A stretch of DNA of 20,000 bases from Sphaeroforma sirkka (Eukaryota; Opisthokonta; Ichthyosporea; Ichthyophonida): assembly GCA_001586965.3 (NCBI GenBank), contig LUCW03000933.1:1-20000 (forward strand). The letters are read 5' to 3'. Made by a program: the position numbers and the translations under genes. Shown here piece after piece: positions 12,286 through 20,000 of the stretch (the stretch's first letter is position 1; every line of letters begins with the position of its first letter). Below the pieces are notes generated by a model, which was not told the DNA's origin, searched no databases, and worked only from the letters and a program-made list of their open reading frames with translations.

Positions 12286-12876
12286 GTACTACTAGACATA
12301 TGCAACAACTGATACTGTTGTCCTACTCATAATGTATACTACAGATTGACACAGGTCTCCAAGACTGTGCAAATTAGAGCTAGTCAGTTAAATACGGCAC
12401 AGTTCAACATGTTGTCTGAGGCGTTCATGTTCAGTCGTACTACTAGAGTAAAGCAATGACTAATGCTCTTGTCTCACTCATTTGCATGCCGCCAAAATTG
12501 ACACAGGCTTGAACAGTTTGACAATTATAAAACAAAAGCTAGTGTCAATCATCGAGTTGAATACAGCACAGTTAAACATGTATGCGACGGTCATGGACAG
12601 TTGTACATAGGAGGCTAGCAACGACTCATATTGTTGTCCCAATCATGAAACATTCTACCAAAATTGATTTGTAGAATTCATATCTTATCACAGTTCAATT
12701 TGTTTCTGCAGCGTTCATCGTATCACTAGAGATAAGAAACGGCTCATGTTGTCCCACTCATGATGCATACCATCAAAATTGACACAGGTTTGAACAGTTT
12801 GACAAGTGTAATTCAAAGCTAGTGTCAATCAATGAGTTAAGCACAGCACAGTTCAATGTTCTCTTCGCGGCCTTCA
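12286..12876. repeat. Four-unit diverged tandem repeat, period about 117-166 bp
   Basis: Units begin at about 12286, 12437, 12603 and 12720, each with a GTACTACTAGA-like head. Next come a TTGTC(C/T)(C/A)ACTCAT box, ATTGACACAGG, a GAACAGTTTGAC-like box, AGCTAGTGTCAATCA, AGCACAGTTCAA and a GCGTTCATG-like tail. Unit 3 has lost its middle, giving the short 117-bp spacing. Units 2 and 4 are most alike. No open frame is shared by the units, so this is non-coding satellite or minisatellite-type DNA, or a tandemly duplicated regulatory or RNA element. A truncated unit may precede it at about 12220-12285. Confidence 0.85.
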
Positions 12877-12879
12877 GAA

Positions 12880-13780
12880 AACACGTGACTGTGCTGATAT
12901 CCACACAACGCAACTTGAGCAATCTTTTCAGACGTATAAGGTATGCACGGAGCTGAATACGGTCGTTTGCGTGATGCAATTTCCAACCAAAATAGAATAT
13001 GTCTCTGAATATACTGCGATGCTGCACACTCAGGATATACGTTGATTGTGCGATACAAAACAAAGCTACAAATTGGGAAAAGATTGTATCAGAAATGAAA
13101 AGTCTTTCATTGCATGGAAGAGTGGACCATGTTTACATTCGACGTGTTTCTGTGCATGTATGCTCTAGCAATCAGCTAAAAGTACTGAGTTTCCCGCCAT
13201 TGCAGAGTTCTGAAATCAAAACTACGAGAGCGACATCCGGTGGAGACAGCTGAAGGTATTCATTCTTGCCCATACCCAACTTTATATTCCGCGTTGATTC
13301 CGTATACTGACGGGAGGCACATACGTTGTTTCAAATGCCGTGACTGGAAAACTCACATATATACATTTCTTGTCTTAAATCCGGCAGCTGAACGAAAATA
13401 CGTCTTAGAGGAGCTTGAGGATTGAAACCCCTGAACTGAATCAATTTATGGAATCGCTACATAGTTCCACAACTTGTAAGAATACACGGCAGATAATAAA
13501 TATGTTGAACCGAGACGACTGCTCTTTGCAGATATTGACGCGATTAATGTTTCGACTAAAGCCGTATATGTACATTGCACGTCGCTTGTTTCAATCCCTA
13601 GTAGGAACCATTCACTTCTGTTTAAACTCAACATTACTAAATATCATATCACGATGAAGTTTTTAACCGTGCAATCATGAATGGTGCCCATTAATTCCAA
13701 CCTCTTGTCAGTGCACAATCACGGAAACAAACTGTGGGACGATTTATACATATTCGACATACCTATTTGCTATCATATTT
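12880..13780. other. Unassigned region with three overlapping short plus-strand frames
   Basis: Composition here is gene-like compared with the AT tract to the left. Three plus-strand open frames follow each other with small overlaps: 12999-13253 (84 residues), 13240-13425 (61) and 13415-13657 (80). I recognise no family in any of them, and no convincing set of splice sites joins them. They could be a decayed or spliced gene or chance frames in downstream RPL12 flank. No function is proposed. Confidence 0.2.
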
Positions 13781-13791
13781 CGTAGAGAAGC

Positions 13792-13831
13792 AAAAAAAAG
13801 ATACAACGGTAACATATTTGACGTTGTATCT
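13792..13831 (-). terminator. Stem-loop with T run downstream of RPL12
   Basis: Perfect 10-bp arms AGATACAACG (13799-13808) and CGTTGTATCT (13822-13831) enclose a 13-nt loop. On the RPL12 strand the second arm runs straight into a T run, giving a hairpin plus oligo-U about 66-105 bases past the stop codon. It resembles an intrinsic terminator, which is not a standard feature of RNA polymerase II genes. It may be a 3' UTR structure, a termination or pause aid, or chance. Confidence 0.45.
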
Positions 13832-13895
13832 CGTATATATATATATTACACATAACTTCTGCTACTAGTAGATAGGCGATATAGAGACCTGTCAA

Positions 13896-13901
13896 TTTAT
13901 T
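13896..13901 (-). promoter_or_regulatory. AATAAA overlapping the RPL12 stop codon
   Basis: The final Lys codon and stop codon (AAA TAA A) form an AATAAA on the minus strand. No other AATAAA is seen in the next 110 bases. If used, the 3' UTR would be very short; a variant signal farther on is equally possible. Confidence 0.3.
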
Positions 13902-15590
13902 TAGCAGGTACCTCGCGCTCACCAGACTTAATCTCGTCGATAACGTCATGAGGATCCTCACCGTCAATTGTGCAACCAATGGACTGGCATGTACCTAGAA
14001 TCTCCTTGACAGTTCCAGATAACTCACGTGCCATGGAACGCTCACGCATAGCACGGGCAATCTCTACAATCTCATCGAAGGGAATGTCACCATCGTGGAT
14101 GACTACGGAAAGCAGAACAGCAATAATAAATCAATAGGATTCTTCTTCGATATTGTACTCCAGACAAGCACGTGACTACTGGCATGATCAATAAGGTAGC
14201 TATCTTAGATACAATCCATAAGGCAAAAATCTACTGCAAATCCTCAATTCCACCACTATGCGCAATTACACAGCGATTCAACTGGCTAGTCTAGAATGAC
14301 GTATAGTTCACCTTGATTGGACAGATTGAATTGTGAGACCCCGTAGGGGTCGTCTGTAGCCTCTTAATAATCACCTAAACTAGAGATATAGAGTAGCGCT
14401 CAACCCTTCTCTCCTATAAACAATAACTATAGAAGTGGAAGACGCCCCCTAGGGGATCCATCACCAGCAAATATAAACCCATTTTGCACACCGAGATAAT
14501 TCTCACTACTTAAACTATACGTGTAGGTGTGCAACTTTGTTCTTAGAATAGCAAACTAAAATTACCCAATAGACAGATATGTGCATGTGAGTAACTTACT
14601 GTTCTTCTCCTTTTTGCGGTCACGCACGGGCTCCTTAAGCGCTCTCATGATCAATGAAGAAGCGGCGGGAATAATGCGAACTGTGGCTTGACGATTTTGG
14701 ATGGCAAGCTCAACAGTCACCTGTGACAAACAATTACGGCAACGAACATTCAAAAAAAGTACTACGCGCTATGTACCAATATAATATCGATTCCTATATG
14801 ATTCAATCAGAACCGAAAAAGTGTATTGCATGCAGTGAAATGCTGTTGTGAAAATAACAATACCTTAAGACCCTTCCAGTCCTTGGTGGCCTTGCAGATA
14901 TCATCTCCAATCTTCTTGGGTGAAAGACCTAGGGGACCAATCTTTGGGGCAAGTGTGGCGGCGGCTGCTACCTCACCTCCGACGGCACGAAGCACGACTG
15001 TTTATTATGATAATATATACGTATATATACTTAGCCGTGTGAAATGAAAATAAAGAGTACAATCTACTGCTCTGGTCACACCAAGCCAAGGCGTGGTTTG
15101 TTATTATATATCATGTTATATATACGCATTATGTCAATGCGAGAGTTTCGAGTTGTAAAAGACACATAAACAAGCGATGCGATGGCTCAGTAAGAATTCG
15201 ATCGTCATAAAGAGTAGCTGGCGCGAGCCGTGCATATTCTCCTGTATACGGAACGAGGAATTCGATATGTCATCATAGCAATCAAACCGCATCCATCTTA
15301 TTGCTTGATATAGTAGTGTTGCATATGTATGTGGCAATAGTGTTGCACATATATGTGGCAAATAGTGATGCACATGTATGTGGCAAATAGTGTTGCACAT
15401 GTATGTAGCAATCGATGTTGACTGAGGTGGTTGGGACACTGCTGACGTGCTGAGTTTTTTTTTCCGTCAAACTTTGGTGGCGATATATGCTTCTCCTTAT
15501 GTGTAACTATTGCATATACTTGCCCTCGTACGTGCAGTAAGAAGTTGACGTACCGTATTTGATTTCGCTGGGGTCGGGCTTAGGAGGCAT
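13897..15590 (-). CDS. RPL12: 60S ribosomal protein L12 (uL11), 4 exons
   Basis: uL11 binds the GTPase-associated centre of large-subunit rRNA at the base of the P stalk, where elongation factors dock. Exons from the minus strand are 15590-15554, 14997-14864, 14720-14600 and 14102-13897. They give 498 nt, or 165 residues, the usual eukaryotic length. The start [12 protein letters not shown] keeps the N-terminal Pro-Pro-Lys motif that N-terminal methyltransferases recognise in this family. [18 protein letters not shown] (about 29-46) is the conserved N-domain loop. The C-terminal domain carries KEILGT and SIGCTIDG, and the protein ends VPAK. All introns are GT-AG, of 556, 143 and 497 nt. The gene is divergent from RPL6, and a pyrimidine tract lies just upstream of the start codon. 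Nothing in it appears broken. Confidence 0.98.
14337..14455. other. Two GC-rich palindromes inside RPL12 intron 3
   Basis: GACCCC (14337-14342) and GGGGTC (14346-14351) form a perfect six-base-pair stem with a GTA loop. About 100 bases away, CCCCTAGGGG (14446-14455) is a perfect palindrome. Both stand out in AT-rich intron DNA. Ribosomal protein introns often host snoRNAs, but I could not identify convincing C/D or H/ACA boxes, so no RNA gene is called. Confidence 0.35.
15314..15411. repeat. Minisatellite of four 24-25-bp units in RPL12 intron 1
   Basis: Units start at 15314, 15338, 15363 and 15388 with the consensus TAGTGTTGCACATGTATG followed by TGGCAAA. They differ at only one to three positions, so the array is young. 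Each unit is itself an imperfect inverted repeat (TTGCACAT against ATGTGGCAA). There are no spacers, so it is not a CRISPR array. Confidence 0.95.
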
Positions 15591-15615
15591 ATTTGCTAAT
15601 TTTCTAAGCTCTAGT

Positions 15616-15627
15616 AAAAAGAGGGAG
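15616..15627 (-). promoter_or_regulatory. Pyrimidine tract (TOP-like) upstream of RPL12
   Basis: The minus strand reads CTCCCTCTTTTT, ending 26 bases before the RPL12 start codon. Animal ribosomal protein mRNAs begin with a C followed by a pyrimidine run (5' TOP), so this could mark the transcription start. It would imply a leader of about 30-40 nt. No equally clear tract precedes RPL6. Confidence 0.4.
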
Positions 15628-16206
15628 CGGTTTGTTTAAACTGAATATCTTATAGCTTGAAACGTGTTGTATCAATAATATAGAGCCATTTGAGAGCACA
15701 CATGCGACCAGTGACTCAAATTCGATTATTTCGTCACATACGGAATAAAGCCTACTACATATGAGAAACTAAAGCATCGTCCAAAAGGGATAACAAAAGA
15801 AAGTGTACTGATTGTTTTTACCCAAATCCGACTAAGCGATGGTTTGCTCCAAGAAAACGTAAAATCAAATTCTACAGCAACTGCAATACCTACTCCTGGT
15901 TGGTCCAGGGAATTTTTTTTTAATCCGAATATCTCGTGTATTTTGGATGGTAAACGTGCATGTGGACATTGGGAATTATAACACTCGATTGTATTGCCAA
16001 GTCGCCTGCCTCTTTCGCAACTGGTATGTCGAGTTACACAAGTGCGTATAGTGCATCTGGTTACAAGACTCATATCTGGCGAAAGGGTTATCTTAGCGTA
16101 GTATTAGGAATAGCAGTAGTGAACGCTGCAAGTGATGCACTCGATTTCGCCCAGCCAGACATAGAATGTAGATTCGCACGAATATAGTCGAAGGTGGAGA
16201 CGATTC

Positions 16207-16379
16207 AGGCATGCTTGTTAGCAGATATAGGCGAACATGTCGGTGAAACAGTTAGGCATGCTTAGCATATAGGAAAATCCATATGCTAGTATGGTACATG
16301 CGTAAGAGATATTCGGATGGGTTCTAATGAAACAACTACTCCTTGGTTCATATTGAATTGAAAGAGATGCTAGGCATGC
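16207..16379. promoter_or_regulatory. Three AGGCATGC motifs in the divergent promoter
   Basis: AGGCATGCTT occurs at 16207-16216 and 16254-16263, and AGGCATGC at 16372-16379. A fourth AGGCATGC lies at 17874-17881, just past RPL6. The GCATGC core is palindromic. Clustering of an 8-mer in one promoter suggests a repeated factor site, with no factor assigned. Confidence 0.4.
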
Positions 16380-16560
16380 AACACCCTAGTCAACGAATGC
16401 ATTGACGGGCGGTCATGTAGAAAAGTGAAAAGGATCGGTTACCCGGAGGCAATATATCTTATTAGCCAACTAGAAGCAATGCATGTAGATTAGCGTTTTT
16501 GTCCAGGAGTTTTGTGCAAAGGATCCGAGTCACCCTGTGCGTCTCTAGTTATGGTAGCTA

Positions 16561-16603
16561 GTATATATATATATGTGTGTGTATATATATATATATATAT
16601 ATA
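16561..16603. repeat. TA/TG microsatellite in the RPL6 upstream region
   Basis: TA dinucleotides, a GTGTGTG interruption and a second TA run lie 141-183 bases upstream of the RPL6 start codon. The block could also offer TATA-like sequence for either divergent gene. Confidence 0.85.
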
Positions 16604-16667
16604 CGCGTTGCATTTCATATCAAATATTGACGATAACAGCTTCTAGTTCGCGACCACGATTGACAAA

Positions 16668-16691
16668 ATGAGGTATCAAAAAACCAAATAG
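16668..16691 (+). other. Seven-codon upstream open reading frame before RPL6
   Basis: ATG at 16668 opens a frame reading MRYQKTK and closes with TAG at 16689-16691, 52 bases before the RPL6 start codon. It matters only if transcription begins upstream of it. The context AAAATGA is weaker than that of the RPL6 start codon. It may lie outside the mRNA. Confidence 0.3.
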
Positions 16692-16743
16692 ATACTAATA
16701 CACATCCGTTCGTTTGCGCGATATATTATTGTATAGGGAAACC

Positions 16744-17778
16744 ATGGTTGATCACGCACCCAGAAACTCAAACTTGGCCTTTGGCGTAAACCGCCTCGGT
16801 CGGGCCGCTGTATACAAGAAGCGTGCCTTGTACCGTCGCAAAAAGACTACTCAGACCACTGAGAAGGTAGCGCCTGCGACCACCAAGACCAAGGAAATTG
16901 GTGGTGATAAGAATGGTAAGACACGTACCGTTCCCCTACAAAAGGAGAGCCGTTTCTACGCCACCGAGGATACCCCTCGTCCTCTTGTAAACCGCAAGCA
17001 CGCTAAGGCTGCCAAGCTTCGTGCCTCCATTACCCCCGGAACCGTATTAATCTGTCTTTCCGGACCTAACCGTGGAAAGGTATGTTTCCGCACCACGTAG
17101 CAAATATATACTATTATGGGAATAATTCGTGATAAGGTCTTCTCTATTTTTGAAATGCAGTCTATGTGATTCATACACAGTGGTCCTAGTATAGATTATA
17201 AGAACTAGATTTTGTGACTGATCCATATTGATACTCCGTTCACATGCGCAGCGTGTCGTCTTCCTCAAGCAATTGGCTAGTGGCTTATTACTTGTGACTG
17301 GACCCTTCAAGATCAACGGAGTACCCCTTCGTCGCATCAACCAGGCTTACGTTATTGCCACGTCCACTTCCATCGACATTTCTGGTGTGAGTGTTGCTGA
17401 CAAGTTCGATGATGCATACTTCGCACGTCCCTCTACCGGTGCCACCGAGAAGTCGGAGAAGAAGTTCTTCGCAACTGGAGATAAGGTACAATGATTTAAA
17501 TATATGTTATTGGTTTTTGTTCAATGGAAGCAGGTTTTTTGGCATATATAATGGGAATCGGTTTGTAACGCTTACACTCACTCAATACACGTATACATAA
17601 TGTTGTGAACGTTGCGTTGCAGGAGAAGAAGGCCCCTGGTGCCAGTCGTGTCTCCGACCAAAAGGAGGTTGACAGCGCCATTATTAGCGCGATCGCCAAG
17701 GAGCCCATGATGAAGTCATACTTGGCTGCCACCTTCTCATTGAAGAAAGGACAGTACCCTCACTTGATGAAGTTCTAA
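16744..17778 (+). CDS. RPL6: 60S ribosomal protein L6 (eL6), 3 exons
   Basis: eL6 is a eukaryote-specific protein on the solvent side of the large ribosomal subunit. Exons are 16744-17079, 17252-17485 and 17623-17778, giving 726 nt, or 241 residues, between the yeast (176) and human (288) lengths. Both introns (172 and 137 nt) are GT-AG and in phase 0. After a basic N-terminal extension come VGGDKNG-like GGDKNGKTR, the core [58 protein letters not shown], and the family C-terminus GQYPHLMKF. The start has a good context (ACCATGG), and no in-frame ATG lies between it and the preceding stop; upstream codons are open only from a TTG. It is divergent from RPL12. The gene looks complete. Confidence 0.98.
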
Positions 17779-20000
17779 TTTATTTCATTAAAACGATCTC
17801 GCTGAGTATTACCGAGTGTTCATTGGTGGACTCTCCATAGGTGTGTTTTGTTGGATATTTTGAATGCATCTATAGGCATGCATGTAAAATAAATATATAC
17901 ACATGTACTGGGTGTCTTCCGTTGTTATCGATTTGTTTATGATGTTTATCCCTACAGGATCATTTGTTGTTTTAGTTTATTTTTGGGTTTTCCAAAGTAC
18001 TAATGTAAGCTCAATTCTTGGCAGTAAATATCAAACCTAACTTGCAAAGTTATTACATATAGCGCGAAAGTGTAGACGTTTCGTTCGTGGTCAATGTAGA
18101 ATGTGATTTATGTAGCCATACGACAATTGTCCAGATAAGTACATATACGTATTATACTATAAATAATGCGTTGCTTTTGTCCTTGATGGTACGTTTTCTG
18201 GCTTGATTTTTGTCAATAAGCAGTTGTCATTCTTGTGTTTCGTGTACTAGATGGGATGGTTTGCCGAGTATTGTCTAGTTATCGGTGCATGACGATTAAA
18301 TCTTATCATGAAGACTTTTATGACTTCGCATCGTGTGAAAGAGCGAATATATAGTGTGCTTATGCCTCAATCGCGGGGTATATTATCTACGAGAGTAGTA
18401 TTGTCGGTCTTGTAAAATATTGATATTGGCAAACTGACTCAAACATGTCTTGGGTCCTAGTCGAGCGATTCTTCTGGTTGTGTAGGGAAAGTAGTTATGG
18501 CGAATGAACGGTAAAAAATGTTCCGGCTGCGCTTGTGCTACTTTATTCTAGTAGTAGTTATGGCGAAATGCAGGTCGATTGAATTAAGGGTGCAGTCTAC
18601 TGTAAAATTGGGCTATGGCTCGGTTTACCACAGGGTGAGAGGGCTATATTCGTAAGGGTAGTATTTAGGAAATACCTAGCTGTTCTTGAAATCGTATAGC
18701 AATATTCGGTGCGAAACAAAGTTGATAGCGTCGGGTGACACTATTCGTTCAGTGTTCATGGAAAGATTAATCCGGTGGGCATATGCCTTTGATTGCGGTA
18801 AACTGTGATTATGTTATTAAGTTGGATCGGCGTTTTAGACGGGATTCGATCGCAGAGTATATGGCAATGGCGAGCATATTCTTATTTGGCGCAATGGTCA
18901 AGTAGGTCGTCAAGATGTTAAAGGAGGGCGGTTGTTGAAACACTCGCGTTAACGAGAGATTCAACTGTGAGGGGAGGGATCGGGTCAACGGGGGAGAATG
19001 ATGGCCGAGAAATAGTTTGTTGTATATAGCTGGAACCACTGTCCACAGCCCGAGCATATCAATAAATCAGATCTGTATTGTACCTTACAACTGAAAGTAG
19101 TGTGAGGTCTCATCGGTTACGCTATTGCGAACTACGTTGAATTATTGTCATTCTAAGTTATTCGTGAGAGTGCAAAGCTGCGGCGGACTTTCTAGTTTGC
19201 ATACGAATTTACAGCACAGAAGCGGAAAGCCGATTGTAGGTAGTTGCGTTAAGTTTTCATAAAATGCAGGCATTATGTACTGCTCCTACTCACATCTTGC
19301 ACTTATATTTGCTTTTTATTGTCTACTATGCTACTTCGGTGAGTGTGTTGAGAGTTACTGATTGAAGTTATTCAAGACATTGAATCTGGGACTTTCCAGC
19401 GCCGAGCAAATCAATATCTCGTAGAATATCGATAATTCGCAAGGGGTGTATTGAGGCCAAATAATGAGCATGTTCTGCTGCGTTCTATCGAACCAAAGAT
19501 CTGTTTTGATTCAATGTTGAATAGTTATGAGCAGCATCATCTTTTACGTTACAGTAGATTCATTCGCGACGTTTACTCCTATATATACCAAAGGCTTCTC
19601 AATAGGCGGGTATACTTCTCAATAAAGCGGACTTACGAGCTGTTTTTATTTCATTGGTAATATCTATCTGCATACCATCGGTGCGTCTTCTATATGGCGG
19701 GAGCATAATAAATTGGCCTAAATGCAAGATGCTGATGCTGCTTATGTTGTAGCTCGCCAGCCACGTATATGTCCTCTATATAAATATGGGCCATCCAGCG
19801 TCGCCTGCTGACTTTGCTCTTTGAAAGTATATATTATATATTTACTTTACTCTATTGTTGGATGGTTGCCGTTTTGAGAATTTACGTGAGGTTATGCATC
19901 GGCATTGTACATGTATCTATAGTAAAAATGATCGGTTACATATAAGCTTCAAACAGCTGGCTGTAAAAGCTAAACTAGAATACTGATTGAATAACAGAAA
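17779..20000. other. Gene-free 3' flank of RPL6
   Basis: No open frame in 2.2 kb resembles a known protein, and no tRNA or rRNA is visible. The composition is ordinary, without the AT tract's simple repeats. A 15-base repeat, AGTAGTTATGGCGAA, occurs at 18490-18504 and 18553-18567. The 5' region of a gene beyond the window is possible. Confidence 0.55.
17888..17893 (+). promoter_or_regulatory. AATAAA poly(A) signal of RPL6
   Basis: An exact AATAAA lies 110 bases after the RPL6 stop codon, on the coding strand. A weaker ATTAAA at 17787-17792 would give a much shorter 3' UTR. Which one is used cannot be told from sequence alone. Confidence 0.5.

Larger units (their letters stand above)
15591..16743. 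promoter_or_regulatory. Divergent intergenic promoter region between RPL12 and RPL6
   Basis: About 1.15 kb separates the two start codons, which point away from each other. No gene is seen inside. It contains a pyrimidine tract next to RPL12 (15616-15627), three AGGCATGC motifs (16207, 16254, 16372), a TA/TG microsatellite (16561-16603) and a short upstream frame near RPL6. Shared control of two large-subunit protein genes is plausible from the layout but not demonstrated. Confidence 0.6.

Noticed and set aside
15314-15411. CRISPR-like array
   Set aside because: The units are directly adjacent with no spacers, and they lie in an intron of a eukaryotic ribosomal protein gene.
17080-17251. C/D snoRNA in RPL6 intron 1
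   Set aside because: A GTGATAA near 17128 and a CTGA near 17216 resemble boxes C and D, but box C is imperfect, the terminal stem is weak, and no guide region can be supported.
1-20000. Mobile, viral or tRNA/rRNA genes
   Set aside because: No transposase, reverse transcriptase, integrase or capsid-like frame, no terminal repeats of an element, and no cloverleaf or rRNA sequence were recognised by reading. A profile search could still find decayed remnants.

Overview
The window is nuclear DNA from a eukaryote with dense, short GT-AG introns. Three protein genes can be assembled exon by exon, and in each the intron phases close from start codon to stop codon. DIS3L2, an RNase II/RNB exoribonuclease, lies on the minus strand at 453-7320 (22 exons, about 1003 residues). 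RPL12/uL11 lies on the minus strand at 13897-15590 (4 exons, 165 residues). RPL6/eL6 lies on the plus strand at 16744-17778 (3 exons, 241 residues). The ribosomal proteins look opisthokont-like, the DIS3L2 keeps its catalytic residues (unlike fungal Ssd1), the introns are many and short, and microsatellites are abundant. Together these suggest a unicellular holozoan such as an ichthyosporean or a relative, but this is inference and the species is not identified.

Layout. 1-452 is the DIS3L2 3' flank with a likely poly(A) signal. 453-7320 is DIS3L2; its first intron is filled with AT and AC microsatellites. 7321-8810 is an ordinary-looking gene-free 5' flank with a CRE palindrome, a small GC-rich inverted repeat and a telobox-like CCCTAAA doublet. 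8811-12215 is about 3.4 kb of simple-sequence and very AT-rich DNA that almost never contains runs of four A or four T. 12286-12876 is a diverged four-unit tandem repeat with a period near 150 bp. 12880-13780 is unassigned. 13780-15590 is RPL12 with a 3' stem-loop, and its first intron holds a 25-bp minisatellite. 15591-16743 is a shared divergent promoter region between RPL12 and RPL6. 17779-20000 has only a likely RPL6 poly(A) signal and no recognisable gene.

Function. The two ribosomal protein genes stand head to head about 1.15 kb apart, an arrangement that could help co-express two large-subunit proteins. DIS3L2 is a cytoplasmic 3'-5' RNA decay enzyme with no evident link to them beyond general RNA and translation metabolism. 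I found no mobile element with coding capacity, no viral element and no CRISPR array. The least explained parts are the homopolymer-poor AT tract, the 150-bp repeat family beside it, and an insertion of about 50 residues inside the DIS3L2 RNB domain.
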